From Verrucomicrobiales bacterium (GTDB lineage: Bacteria > Verrucomicrobiota > Verrucomicrobiia > Limisphaerales > Palsa-1400), in contig PLGF01000165.1 in assembly GCA_003138485.1 (NCBI GenBank), positions 29,015 to 61,765 of the forward strand: a DNA stretch of 32,751 bases. Direction: 5' to 3'. Of the stretch, positions 23,186 to 32,314 are shown in pieces (within the stretch, counting starts at the first letter, position 1; each line of letters starts with the position of its first letter). Under the pieces are notes generated by a model. The model had not been told where the DNA came from. It did not search any database and saw only the letters and a list, made by a program, of their open reading frames with translations. Made by a program: the position numbers and the translations under genes.

Positions 23186-25342
23186 TCAATACTTCTGCTT
23201 TATTTCGATCGCGGCCGGCTTCGCGGCCTCACTGACTTGGACAACTGTCTGGTCCTTTTGTTGAGACTGATATTCGTAATAACCGCTATAGTAATAATAA
23301 TTCTCATCCTGGCTCATGTTGATATTGTTCAACACGATGCCCACCAGATTCCCGCCCACCTTCAGTACCATCTGCTTGGCCCGCAAGGTCATCGGCTGCG
23401 GGTAGCGCCGGTACTGGATGACTTGCAGCACCATGTCCATCTCACTGGCCAGAACGGAGGCGTCGCTGACGCCCAGAAGCGGAGGAGAATCAAAGAAAAT
23501 GAAATCGTAGCGGCGCTTGAGCTCCTGGATGGTCTCCTTCATTTGCGGCGAGCCTAAAATGCTCATGGAACTGCTGGGCAGTTTCCCGCTCGCCATAAAG
23601 TCCAGGGTTGGCACCTTGGTTTTCTGGATCACCTCATCCAGCGAGCGCTGTTTGAGCAAAAAGTCCGTCAAACCAACCGTGTTGGAAACGTGCAGAATTT
23701 TGTGGAGCGTGGGGCGCCGCAAATCCGAATCGACCACCAAGACTCGCTGGCCGTTTTGGGCGAAGACCGTGGCCAAATTGAAAAGAGTGGTCGATTTCCC
23801 CTCGCCCGCCCCGCCGCTCAGGACGGAGATGGTGTTCCAGTTCTCGTTCTTGCGCGAAAAGAGCAGGTTGGTCCGCAGCACGCGATACGCCTCGGCATGC
23901 GGGCTTTCGGCTTTCTCCTCGATGATGACCCCCACGTTTTGGGGGATGACACCCAGGACCGGAGCTTGCAGCGCGCGCTCCACGTCGTCAATCGTCTTGA
24001 CGCTGGTGTCGAGGTATTCAATGAAGAACGCCAGGCCCAGGCCCACCATCAGGCCGACGATAACGCCCAGAGGGATAATCACCGCGGCTTTCGGGCTGAC
24101 GGGGCGATCTTCCGGCCGGCCCGGATCGCGCACGACGACGACACTCTGATTGGGCTGGCTCTCCTCGGCCACTTCCTCGCTGAGGTGGGTTTGCAACAGA
24201 CTCAAATTCCGATAAAGGTTATCCAGCCTGGCTTTGGCGCTGTAATAAGGCTGGTGGGCCTGCGCCTCGCGGTTCCGCTCCTGTTTGATGGCCTCTTCAT
24301 TGGCCTGAATAATCGCCAGAGTATCCTTGTCCTCATCCACCCGCGCCTGGATGCCGTTGACAATTCCCTCCACTTTGGCGTCGTAATCATGTTGGGCCTG
24401 GTCCAGTTGCTTCCTGGCAATCTCGTAATTGGCGTGGTGCTCGCCGTAATCGGCCGCCGCTTGGGACATTTTGTCTTTGGCTGTCACCAGGCGATAATAA
24501 CATTCGGTCAACTCGGGGTCGTTCTGATGGGGGTAGGCTGTGGCAATTTCCACTCCCAGCTTGTCGGCCGGAATCGCCTTGAGCTTGACTAGAATATTGC
24601 TGAAATTGGCGTAATCCGACGCCGCCATCACCTCATCGTGCGCCCATTCCCTGAGCGACTCGGATAAAATCGACTGGTTGACGGAACCGCTGTCGTAAAC
24701 GTCGTCGATATTCAACTTCACCCGCAACCCGTTCAGGTCGGATTCCGCCGAATCAACTTGCGCCTGCGTTTCCTTCACCACCTCCCGGAGTTTTTCGACG
24801 CCGCCGCCCCGGCTGTTCTTCCATTGCTCCAACCGGGAGCGCTTGTAGGCCTCGGCGATTCCGTTGACAATTTGGGCCGCGAGGTCCTTGTCGGGATTCC
24901 TGACTGAGATTTCGATGAGGCTCGTCATGCGGGTCTGCTCCACAGAAATCTTGCGGGAGAGGTAATCGAAGGTCTTATTTAAGGTCCAGTGCGAGTCGCC
25001 GTTCTGTTGGGCCAATCTGTCGTCCAAGCGCAGGTTGACGATGACGTTGGTCAGGATGGAGTACGACTCGATGATCTTGAACTGGGTCGTCAGAAAATAG
25101 GGGTCCGTCCCCATGCTCAGTTGCCGGACCTCGGCGATGGGCACCTCCGGCGCGTCCTTTTCCACCTGAATCCGCACCATGCTCGAATACTGCTTGGGGA
25201 GCCAGATGGTCAGGAGCGTGCTGGTCATCACGCAGAGCAGGAAGACCACCAGAATCAGGCTCCGGCGCAGCCGGATCACCCGCCAATAGTCCAGAAAGTG
25301 CAGTTTAAATTCAGGAGATTCGCTTGTCGTTACAGCATCCAT
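23186..25342 (-). CDS. Wzc-like chain-length determinant and BY-type tyrosine kinase
   Basis: This 718-residue inner-membrane protein controls polysaccharide polymerisation and export. An N-terminal Wzz domain with the first helix at about 28-47 is followed by a long coiled-coil periplasmic region (about 180-395) and a second helix at about 420-442 after a proline motif. The cytoplasmic BY-kinase has EAYRVLRTNLLFS (484-496), Walker A SGGAGEGKST (509-518), Walker A' VLVVDSDLRRP (534-544) and Walker B FIFFDSPP (614-621). A tyrosine cluster at 682-691 (YYYYSGYYEY) near the C-terminus is the expected autophosphorylation site. Upstream is an outer-membrane protein gene, downstream the Wza-like lipoprotein. 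Confidence 0.93.
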   Translation of the reverse strand: MDAVTTSESPEFKLHFLDYWRVIRLRRSLILVVFLLCVMTSTLLTIWLPKQYSSMVRIQVEKDAPEVPIAEVRQLSMGTDPYFLTTQFKIIESYSILTNVIVNLRLDDRLAQQNGDSHWTLNKTFDYLSRKISVEQTRMTSLIEISVRNPDKDLAAQIVNGIAEAYKRSRLEQWKNSRGGGVEKLREVVKETQAQVDSAESDLNGLRVKLNIDDVYDSGSVNQSILSESLREWAHDEVMAASDYANFSNILVKLKAIPADKLGVEIATAYPHQNDPELTECYYRLVTAKDKMSQAAADYGEHHANYEIARKQLDQAQHDYDAKVEGIVNGIQARVDEDKDTLAIIQANEEAIKQERNREAQAHQPYYSAKARLDNLYRNLSLLQTHLSEEVAEESQPNQSVVVVRDPGRPEDRPVSPKAAVIIPLGVIVGLMVGLGLAFFIEYLDTSVKTIDDVERALQAPVLGVIPQNVGVIIEEKAESPHAEAYRVLRTNLLFSRKNENWNTISVLSGGAGEGKSTTLFNLATVFAQNGQRVLVVDSDLRRPTLHKILHVSNTVGLTDFLLKQRSLDEVIQKTKVPTLDFMASGKLPSSSMSILGSPQMKETIQELKRRYDFIFFDSPPLLGVSDASVLASEMDMVLQVIQYRRYPQPMTLRAKQMVLKVGGNLVGIVLNNINMSQDENYYYYSGYYEYQSQQKDQTVVQVSEAAKPAAIEIKQKY

Positions 25343-25421
25343 AATTCAAAAAAAAAAGCCAGATCGTACGCAGATGATACGTTCCAGCTTTCTGAACGAA
25401 AGGTCAATTTTATTCTTCTAT

Positions 25422-26756
25422 CTAATAGGTCGCGCGAACGCCGATATAAAGATAGTTGCGCGTGTAACCGCGATCCGGCAGATCCGAGTTCAACTTGCTG
25501 TAATTATATCCAGCTTCCGCCAAAAGAAACGGGTTGAATTGATACGCGGCATTCAGTCCGGCGATGAAGAAATCTTCACCCTTGCCGTTGTATCCCACTC
25601 CACCGCCATTGAAGGTCGAGAATTGGGCCTGTCCCAACACCGAAACCGTCAGCTTGTCGGACACCGAATGATTGAGCGAAAAATAGGCCGCCGTGGTGTC
25701 GGAATCCAGCACGGGGCTTCCCGTGCCCAACGCGCCAACGACGTCGGTCGCGCTGTGAACGTGTTTTACTCCAACCTGAACCGTGGATTTTGGCAGGTAC
25801 TGGTCGGTCACGCTGATATCGACGTACGGAGAGACTTTGCTGGTGTGTCCAGGAGGACTTGGCAGCTTGTTGTAATCGATATACTCCCCACCCGCCCTGA
25901 TCGAACCGTTCAGGTCCGGCGTGAAACTGTGATCCGCTCCGAGATAGACAAAATCTTGATCACTATTGCGGCTGTTCGCCAGGAATCCGTTGGGGGCAGA
26001 CGGCTCGGTGCCAGGATAAATGATATATTCCGGACTGGTGTAGCCGGTATGTCCATATTGGTAGCCAAAAACACCGGTGGTGTCCTCCAGCGCCTTCCAA
26101 CGCAAATCCACCATGCCTAGTGAATCAATTCGATCCAATGAGGCGGAACGGCTGGCGTAGCTATAAGGAGGGTTTTCGTCGCCCCCGACCTGCCGGTAGG
26201 CATAAAGATCGGTGGATCCCCCAACATGAACATCGAGCTGTTTGGTCAACTCCCACGTAAGGTCCACCTTCCCCGTGTTGTGGACGTTGTTGCCATTGGC
26301 GACCAATGGGGTGGAGACAAGCTCCGAGGAATCAATCATCGTCGGTTCCTGCGCGATCACGCAAGTTTCGCCGACGGACATTTTGAGCCTCTCGCTAAAC
26401 TGGTGCTCGAACCTCAAGTTCAACTGGTGGGACTGTTCAGTGTAGTCCTGGTTTCCAAAGTACTTGAGGTCGTAGATATAACTGGCGGTGATCACCGTGT
26501 CTTCGGTCGTATGATTGATCGACGCCGACGGGGTGACCTCCGTGCCGTAACTACTCAACGGATGGCTGTAGCCGCCGGTCCCGTTCGCGTAATTGGCGGG
26601 CAGCGTCAGGTAGTTGTCATCATAAAATCCGCGCAAGGAGGCGGACAACGACCACGGCTTGGTCATTTCTTGAGAGGTTAATCCAGGGGCGTATTGAGCC
26701 TGCACTGAGGCCGCGCCCGCTGCCACCAATCCGACAGAAGCAATAATTTTTTTCAT
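25422..26756 (-). CDS. outer-membrane beta-barrel protein of exopolysaccharide locus
   Basis: I chose the ATG at 26756, which gives MKKIIASVGLVAAGAASVQAQ, a classical signal peptide with an AQA cleavage site; a TTG at 26765 adds three residues. The rest of about 420 residues is rich in alternating polar and hydrophobic strands (LNLRFEHQFSERLKMSVGET and so on) and ends in an aromatic residue (YIGVRATY), as outer-membrane barrels do. It resembles the outer-membrane proteins found in exopolysaccharide clusters of this phylum, but no specific family is certain. It is the promoter-proximal gene of the export unit and lies 79 bp from the kinase gene. Confidence 0.72.
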   Translation of the reverse strand: MKKIIASVGLVAAGAASVQAQYAPGLTSQEMTKPWSLSASLRGFYDDNYLTLPANYANGTGGYSHPLSSYGTEVTPSASINHTTEDTVITASYIYDLKYFGNQDYTEQSHQLNLRFEHQFSERLKMSVGETCVIAQEPTMIDSSELVSTPLVANGNNVHNTGKVDLTWELTKQLDVHVGGSTDLYAYRQVGGDENPPYSYASRSASLDRIDSLGMVDLRWKALEDTTGVFGYQYGHTGYTSPEYIIYPGTEPSAPNGFLANSRNSDQDFVYLGADHSFTPDLNGSIRAGGEYIDYNKLPSPPGHTSKVSPYVDISVTDQYLPKSTVQVGVKHVHSATDVVGALGTGSPVLDSDTTAAYFSLNHSVSDKLTVSVLGQAQFSTFNGGGVGYNGKGEDFFIAGLNAAYQFNPFLLAEAGYNYSKLNSDLPDRGYTRNYLYIGVRATY

Positions 26757-26823
26757 AAAGCTCAACTAATGTAGTTCCCTGATGCCAACGCATCGTATCT
26801 GTAATTCCGTTTAACTTGAAGCA

Positions 26824-26852
26824 GTTCTAAGGACATTCTTCAAAATTGTCAA
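26824..26852 (-). promoter_or_regulatory. sigma-70-type promoter upstream of outer-membrane protein gene
   Basis: On the minus strand a consensus -35 TTGACA (26852-26847) is followed after exactly 17 bp by TAGAAC (26829-26824), which shares four of six bases with TATAAT. The transcript would start about 60 bp before the ATG at 26756 and could serve the whole export operon. The surrounding 130-bp spacer is AT-rich. Confidence 0.5.
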
Positions 26853-26895
26853 AAGAAAATTTCACCTATTTTTCAACCCCCCAGCCGTCCGCCCA

Positions 26896-28641
26896 TCAGG
26901 GCGGCATCCTCCAGCGGGCCTGATCGCTCAAAAACATCTGATACGGCAGCAAATCCGAACGCGCCTTGGTCAACGGGAAACCCGTCGGCACTTCCCCGTT
27001 TGCCTCGCATTCCATCACGAAATAGCCCCAACTGGTCCGTTTCAACATCATCTCCGAGAGAAACCTCTCATCCGTCGTCCGCTGTGTCAGAAACAGCGCC
27101 TTCACAGGATGTAAAGCGTTGAGCTTCAAGAACTCCCGATCATCATCCAGGGTCAGCCAGGCGCAGTTGCGCTCCCCATACCAGGCCACCGCGCCGGGAA
27201 TATCGCTCATCATCAGCTCCTGCGGCTTGGTCAGCCGCGCGGCCAACTGTACATGAAGCGGCATATAAGGCGAATTGGCCGCCGCCGCGCGCCCCAGGAG
27301 CAGTGACGTCACAAACGGAATGCTTAATACTACGATAAAGCCCCCCACCGCCGCCCCGCGCGCGTCCACGGTCGCCAGATTCAACTGATCGAGCAAAATA
27401 AAGAACAGGCCCACGCCATAGACAAATACCAGGGGCGCCAGCAGCACCAGCAAATTCTCCGAATTGATCTCCGGCGAGTCCGCGCTGAGGTGGGTCTGGC
27501 CCAGCGCCTGCACCACAAACAGGACGATGAGCGAAAACACCAAAAACATCCGAATCCGCCCCAAAGCCGGACTGTGGAAGGGGATGAGCAATCCGACCAG
27601 GAAAAAAGCCGACACCCAATTGCCGCCAAACCGGGGCAAATCATCGCGCCACATTGCCCGCGCGTTGGTCAGGAACTTGTCGGTCACGTCGAGCAGCGAC
27701 ACCCTTTTCAGATCGTTGCCGGGATCGAATGAACGCTCCAGCCGGTCCTCCTCCAACGGCGGCGTCCCCTCCACCAGGGCATAACCCGCCCCGCCAAAAA
27801 AGGCGCCGCTGACCATGAAATTGCGAACCAGCCACGGCCCCATCACGACCAGAAACGACGCGAGTAGCGCCAGGCACAGCCTGACCCTGGCCCGCCGCGC
27901 AATCGCGGCGATAAACAGCGCCACCGGGAGTATCATCCAGGCAAAGGCGTAGCGGGTCAGCCCGCCGATCCCCATGAGCGCGCCTGCCAGCACAACCAGA
28001 CCAGCCTGGCCGCCGCTCGTCGGCGCGGCCCTTTCCCGCTCCTCGATGCCCGCCAGGCACCACACCACCGCCAAGAAGATGAGGAGCAGCAGCATGGTGG
28101 ATAATCCCGACACGGTGAATTTCCAAAACAGGTTCGTCCCGGCAAAAATAATGGTGGAAAGCCACGCTACCCGCGCCTCGAACAGCCGCCGCGCGATGCG
28201 AAACAGCACCAGCACGGCGGCGAAAAAGAGCACTTGATTGAACACCGCGATCCACCGTTCCGGCTGGTAAAACCAATTCTGGCTGGCGGTGAATGAAAAC
28301 GGCAGCACCTCCATCAACCCCGCCATCAAGAGCGGATAAACCGGCGGGCTGTTCAGGTCCGGCGCAGGCAATGGAATGTCCAGCTTCGCCGCGGGGCCGG
28401 CCTGCCTCTGCAATAAATAAATCGACAGGGGCCGGATGGACTGCGTCACGTAACCCTTGCCCTCGGAAAGATTGCGGGCCACCTGCGCCGTCTCCATCGC
28501 CTCTTCGTTTGAAAAGCCTTGAAAGGCCAGCAGGTCGTAGAGACAACCAAGGACAATGAATCCGAGGATGGCCCCGGCCACCTTAAGGAGCCGCGCCCCC
28601 GCCCCTTCCTCCCAATGGTGTATCCACTCTTGCAGCGGCAC
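26896..28641 (-). CDS. polytopic membrane glycosyltransferase, ArnT/PMT-like
   Basis: This 581-residue integral membrane protein has about ten or more hydrophobic helices between residues 19 and 455, then a soluble C-terminal region of about 120 residues (containing AVAWYGERNCAWLTLDDDRE). The first periplasmic loop holds acidic FSNEEAMETAQVARNLSEGKGY, resembling the GT39/GT83 (PMT, ArnT) loop in which acidic residues serve catalysis, followed by SPPVYPLLMAGLMEV. These enzymes transfer sugars from polyprenyl phosphates. It is adjacent to the exopolysaccharide export genes and ends 130 bp before their promoter region. The response-regulator gene stops immediately upstream at 28642, so the glycosyltransferase may be transcribed with it. 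Confidence 0.75.
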   Translation of the reverse strand: MPLQEWIHHWEEGAGARLLKVAGAILGFIVLGCLYDLLAFQGFSNEEAMETAQVARNLSEGKGYVTQSIRPLSIYLLQRQAGPAAKLDIPLPAPDLNSPPVYPLLMAGLMEVLPFSFTASQNWFYQPERWIAVFNQVLFFAAVLVLFRIARRLFEARVAWLSTIIFAGTNLFWKFTVSGLSTMLLLLIFLAVVWCLAGIEERERAAPTSGGQAGLVVLAGALMGIGGLTRYAFAWMILPVALFIAAIARRARVRLCLALLASFLVVMGPWLVRNFMVSGAFFGGAGYALVEGTPPLEEDRLERSFDPGNDLKRVSLLDVTDKFLTNARAMWRDDLPRFGGNWVSAFFLVGLLIPFHSPALGRIRMFLVFSLIVLFVVQALGQTHLSADSPEINSENLLVLLAPLVFVYGVGLFFILLDQLNLATVDARGAAVGGFIVVLSIPFVTSLLLGRAAAANSPYMPLHVQLAARLTKPQELMMSDIPGAVAWYGERNCAWLTLDDDREFLKLNALHPVKALFLTQRTTDERFLSEMMLKRTSWGYFVMECEANGEVPTGFPLTKARSDLLPYQMFLSDQARWRMPP

Positions 28642-30012
28642 TTAAACGCCCTCCAAATGGTAATGGTGCAATTTCCGGTGCAACGTGCGCCGGCTGATGC
28701 CCAGTTTTTGAGCCGCCAACGTCCGATTGCCGTCGCACTCCTTGAGTGTTCGCTCGATCAATTGCTTCTCCGCTTCCGCCACCGTCAAGTCCTTCTGCGC
28801 CTGCGGTGTGGAACGGGAATTGGCCCCGCGCAAGGCCGCCGGCAGGTCCCTCACTCCGATCTTGTCTCCGCGCGAGAGCACCACGCCATGCTCCATGGCG
28901 GTGCGCAGTTCCCGCACATTGCCGGGCCAGGCGTAACTCATCAGCGTTTCGAGCGCGTCCGGGGTGAATTCGTTCACATTTTTGTTGTTCTCGGTTGCGA
29001 ATTCCTTCAGAAACACCCCCGCCAGCAACGGGATGTCCCCCGGCCGATCCCGCAATGGCGGCAGCGTGATCTGCACCACCGCCAGACGGAAGTAGAGGTC
29101 CTCCCGGAATTTGCCGGCCTTGATTTGCTCCTCCAAATTCTTGTTTGTCGCCGTGATCAATCGCACGTCGGCCGTCAGCGTCTTGTTGGACCCCACCCGC
29201 TCGAAGGTGCGCTCTCCCAGAAAACGCAGCAATTTGACCTGAAGAGTCTGATCGATCTCGCCGATCTCATCCAGAAACAGCGTCCCGCCCTGCGCCTGCT
29301 CGAATCGTCCGACCCGCCTCTCGTGCGCCCCGGTGAACGCCCCCTTTTCGTGCCCGAAAAGTTCGCTCTCCAGCAGCGTCGGCGCCAGCGCCGCGCAATG
29401 CACCGTCACCATCGGCAAATGTGCGCGCGGGCTCAGTTGGTGGACCGCCTTCGCGATCAATTCCTTGCCCGTCCCGCTTTCCCCCAGCAGCAACACCGTG
29501 GTCCGCGTCGGCGCCACCTGCCTGACCACATCGAGAACCTCCCGCATGGGGGCCGATTCCCCCACGATGTTGTCCAGCCCGAATTTGGTTTCCAACTCCT
29601 GGCGCAGCGCCACATTCTCGGCCTCCAGATGCCGCCGCCGCAAAGCCCGGCCAATTCTCATCTCCAGCTCGTCGATTTGCAGCCGCCCTTTGGCGATGTA
29701 ATCGTCGGCCCCCTGCTTCATGGCCTCCACCGCCAGTTCCTCCGAGCCGTAGGCGGTCATCAGGATGCACACCGGCGGCTGGGGCAGGGACTTTGCCCGC
29801 GCGATCAGTTTCATCCCGTCCTCCTGCGGCAGCCGGAAATCCGTCAATAACACGTCGAAATTCTCCTCCTCCAGCAGCGTGGTTGCGGCGCGCGCGTCTT
29901 CGGCCACCCACACTTCGTAGTGGTCCTCCAGCGCCGCCCGCAATCCCTCCCGCGTCGGCTTTTCGTCATCCACGATCAGCAGCGCCGGCTTGGTTTTGAT
30001 TTCGGTCTTCAT
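28642..30012 (-). CDS. NtrC-family sigma-54-dependent response regulator
   Basis: This 456-residue regulator has three modules. The receiver (1-120) has acidic pair D15/D16, phospho-acceptor D58 (LLTDFRL), T86 and K108. The AAA+ domain (about 145-375) has Walker A GESGTGKE (177-184), the sigma-54 contact loop GAFTGA (224-229) and Walker B GGTLFLDEI (242-250). A Fis-type helix-turn-helix (about 418-452, GNRTLAAQKLGISRRTLHRK) ends the protein. It should activate transcription from -24/-12 promoters after phosphorylation by the adjacent kinase, whose gene overlaps its start by 47 bp. No sigma-54 promoter was found next to the neighbouring polysaccharide genes, so its targets are unknown. Confidence 0.95.
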   Translation of the reverse strand: MKTEIKTKPALLIVDDEKPTREGLRAALEDHYEVWVAEDARAATTLLEEENFDVLLTDFRLPQEDGMKLIARAKSLPQPPVCILMTAYGSEELAVEAMKQGADDYIAKGRLQIDELEMRIGRALRRRHLEAENVALRQELETKFGLDNIVGESAPMREVLDVVRQVAPTRTTVLLLGESGTGKELIAKAVHQLSPRAHLPMVTVHCAALAPTLLESELFGHEKGAFTGAHERRVGRFEQAQGGTLFLDEIGEIDQTLQVKLLRFLGERTFERVGSNKTLTADVRLITATNKNLEEQIKAGKFREDLYFRLAVVQITLPPLRDRPGDIPLLAGVFLKEFATENNKNVNEFTPDALETLMSYAWPGNVRELRTAMEHGVVLSRGDKIGVRDLPAALRGANSRSTPQAQKDLTVAEAEKQLIERTLKECDGNRTLAAQKLGISRRTLHRKLHHYHLEGV

Positions 30013-31297
30013 TTTCTGTGGTCTTGCTTATGCTGCCTTCCAGCAGCCGCGGCTGCCGCTCGCGCAGCGGCACCGACAGCCGGAAGGTCGTCCCCTGCCC
30101 CACCCGGCTTTCCAGATTGATGTGTCCGCCGTGCTGGCGCACAATGCGCTGCACGATCATCAATCCCAGCCCGGTCCCTTTCTTCTTCGTCGTGTAAAAA
30201 GGCTCGAATATAAGGTTGATCTTATCCGGCGCGATGCCGCCCCCGGTGTCGGCCACGCTGATCCAAACCGATTCCGCCGTGCCGCCCGTCTCAACAGTCA
30301 AGACGCCGCCGCGGGTCATGGCTTGCATGGCATTCTTGATCAGGTTGACCAGCGCCTGCTTGATCTGGCCCGCGTCTATCGGCGCCAGGGGCAGCCGGGG
30401 CGCCAGCTTCTCCTTCACCGTCAATCCGCGGTTTTCCAGTTCCGGCCGCAGCAGCTCCAGCGTTTCCCGCGCCGCGTCATTGAGCGAGCCGGGAGCCAGT
30501 TGCGGCGGCGAGGGGCGCAGCGCCTGTAAAAACTGCGTCACGATGTAGTCCAGTCGCGTGATCTCTCCCTTGGCGACCTCCAGGTAATGCTCCAGCCGCC
30601 CGGCGATCTCCGCCGTCTCCACGTCCATTTTCGGCTCTCCCCGCCCCCGGCTCCGCGCCGCGCGCGCGGGCGGCTGTCGCAGCTTGTTGACCTGGCGCGA
30701 CATTAACTGCAAATGAATATGCAGCGCGTTGAGCGGGTTGCCGATTTCGTGCGCGACGCTGGCCGCCAAAAGCGTCAGCGAATGGAGCCGCTCGCTCTCG
30801 ATGGCCTCAAAGGTCTGCTGCCGCGCTTCCGTCGCGTCGTGCAAGATCAGGGCCATGCCCGAACTGCCCTTGGTTTCCCCCTCCACGGGGGCGGCATACA
30901 CCCTCAGGAACCGGGCGCGCGGATAGGTGATTTCGATTTCGTGCCGGGTCGTCTGCTGCCGCCCGCCGGGGCCTAACGCGCTCAAGCTGGCCCAATCCAA
31001 CTCCGGCAGCACGTCCGTCACCAGACGTCCCTCCGCCTCCTCCGCAGTCCAATTGAGCAGACCCGTCACGGCTTGATTGAAATAAATGATCCGCCCCTGC
31101 TCATCGACGACCAGCACTCCGTCCTCGATGGCGTTAAAAACCGTTTCGAGAAAACTCCGCTCCCGCGCCAGCCGCTGCACCATGGATTGCAGCCCCTCGG
31201 TGTCCAGCCGCCCAATGCGGCCAAGCACCCGATCAAGAAAACTGGATTTCACCGCCGGCATATATCTGGTTCGCCATCGGCGCCATAAAAGCGCCAT
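29966..31297 (-). CDS. PAS-domain sensor histidine kinase
   Basis: This protein of about 443 residues is probably cytoplasmic. A PAS domain lies at about 48-160 (VFNAIEDGVLVVDEQGRIIYFNQ). The dimerisation domain has the phospho-histidine H183 in ASVAHEIGNPLNAL, and the ATPase domain has the N box (ALVNLIKNAMQAM, about 315-327), G1 box (DTGGGIAP, 350-357) and G2 box (KGTGLGLMIV, 373-382). No membrane segment is visible, as in NtrB-type kinases. The start at 31297 is used; an ATG at 31261 is also possible. The 3' end overlaps the response-regulator gene by 47 bp, confirming a coupled two-component pair. Confidence 0.92.
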   Translation of the reverse strand: MALLWRRWRTRYMPAVKSSFLDRVLGRIGRLDTEGLQSMVQRLARERSFLETVFNAIEDGVLVVDEQGRIIYFNQAVTGLLNWTAEEAEGRLVTDVLPELDWASLSALGPGGRQQTTRHEIEITYPRARFLRVYAAPVEGETKGSSGMALILHDATEARQQTFEAIESERLHSLTLLAASVAHEIGNPLNALHIHLQLMSRQVNKLRQPPARAARSRGRGEPKMDVETAEIAGRLEHYLEVAKGEITRLDYIVTQFLQALRPSPPQLAPGSLNDAARETLELLRPELENRGLTVKEKLAPRLPLAPIDAGQIKQALVNLIKNAMQAMTRGGVLTVETGGTAESVWISVADTGGGIAPDKINLIFEPFYTTKKKGTGLGLMIVQRIVRQHGGHINLESRVGQGTTFRLSVPLRERQPRLLEGSISKTTENEDRNQNQAGAADRG

Positions 31298-31551
31298 TTT
31301 GTCCCACCAGTAAGCCGCACGCCCCCGCCTTGCGCAATCATTTTCCTCCGCAACGGAAGAGATTTAACCACGGATGGACACGGATGCACAGATGGGAATA
31401 CTTTATCCGGGTTAATCCGTACCACTATAGTAAAAAATCGCGCATTTCCGCGAAGATTTTCCAGGCCGCCTTTTCATCTTCGTTTCCTTCGTTTGCTTTT
31501 GTTCAAAACCCTTTTGGTTGCGGCTTTGCCGCTCTGGGTCCATCCGTCGTC

Positions 31552-31577
31552 AAACGTCTTCCTCTGCGGTTCTCTGC
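31552..31577 (+). repeat. dispersed 26-bp repeat, copy 2
   Basis: This segment is the partner of 11266-11291, identical at 25 of 26 positions and in the same orientation. Confidence 0.7.
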
Positions 31578-31733
31578 AATGCGCGAATCCCCGGGGCAGG
31601 GGGATTTTGGTTGCGGCTGGCCGCGCTGGGAAATCCGTGGTTGCTTCTCTTCCTTTGGTGAGGTTTCTGAATATGCCCGCCTATGCGCACAGGGCAAGCG
31701 CCGTCCCAAATCCTCGCCTAAGGAATTTTTTTG

Positions 31734-31799
31734 AACCGCGAACCACGCGAAATACGCGAATGATCGGGATTTTTTGCGTATTTCGGTTATTTCGCGGTT
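31734..31799. repeat. imperfect inverted repeat / stem-loop
   Basis: Arms 31734-31757 and 31776-31799 are complementary at 20 of 24 positions (aaccgcgaa... against ...ttcgcggtt), with an 18-base loop ending in a T run. It is of the 'accacgaaatacgcgaa' type of intergenic repeat. Confidence 0.7.
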
Positions 31800-31945
31800 G
31801 ACTCGGTTTTCTATATTGGCACGAATCTTGAGGTTTCTTCTTTTGCGCCGAACTCATTCGGGCTTGCGGTCGTTAGGCGAGGAATAGTTTCATCACGCGG
31901 CAATATACTGTGAAGTCCGTGGCATAGACGACACACTGGAAAAAC

Positions 31946-32032
31946 GGAATAGCCTGCGAAAAAGCAAAAGGCGCATAAGCAAAAGACTTTTTGCGCTTCT
32001 TGCGCCTTTTCGCGGCAATCTCAATCTATTCC
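31946..32032. repeat. large imperfect stem-loop
   Basis: The outer ends ggaatag (31946-31952) and ctattcc (32026-32032) are complementary. Inside, 31956-31984 pairs imperfectly with 31987-32014 around gcgcat/tgcgcc and gcaaaa/tttttgc. It is probably non-coding. Confidence 0.55.
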
Positions 32033-32090
32033 ATCCCGCGGACTCCTCTTTAAGCCCGCCTATGCCCAAACGTGGTGGTACAAAACAGAA

Positions 32091-32109
32091 GGCCGGGGGA
32101 AACCCGGCC
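32091..32109. terminator. GC-rich hairpin, terminator-like
   Basis: A perfect 7-bp stem (ggccggg and cccggcc) encloses a 5-base loop. The following bases, ctttgtctg, contain only a weak T-rich tail, so function as an intrinsic terminator is uncertain; a degenerate repeat is the alternative. Confidence 0.35.
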
Positions 32110-32314
32110 CTTTGTCTGAGAACAAAACTTTTAAATTTCTTGCCGCTGTCGTGCGGCGCCGCAGACATACGCCTTTTGACACACACGGAACCCTGCGATT
32201 TGCACGTCCAACTGCCCACACCATACCCCTTCCCCGAAAAGCCGCCAGTCACCGAAACTCGTGCATCTCTCAGGGGTTGTAGCTTATGGGCAGACTGTGA
32301 AACGCCCCAACGCC

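Larger units (their letters stand above)
31298..32314. other. 1-kb gene-free repeat island
   Basis: I see no supportable gene here. The short open frames do not agree with each other or with any family, and they follow repeats. The interval contains a degenerate 'cacggatggacacggatgc' repeat from about 31367, a copy of the 26-bp dispersed repeat at 31552-31577, two related 'gttgcggct..ccgc' segments (about 31517 and 31610), two large stem-loops and a terminator-like hairpin, listed separately. Confidence 0.65.

Noticed and set aside
26766..26895. Sigma-54 (-24/-12) promoter before the exopolysaccharide genes
   Set aside because: No TGGCAC-N5-TTGC-like pair is present on the minus strand; a TTGACA/TAGAAC sigma-70-type pair is.
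31330..31734. A 134-codon plus-strand open frame starting near a 'NHGWTRMHRW' peptide
   Set aside because: That peptide is the translation of the 'cacggatggacacggatgc' intergenic repeat and is a known kind of spurious gene call.
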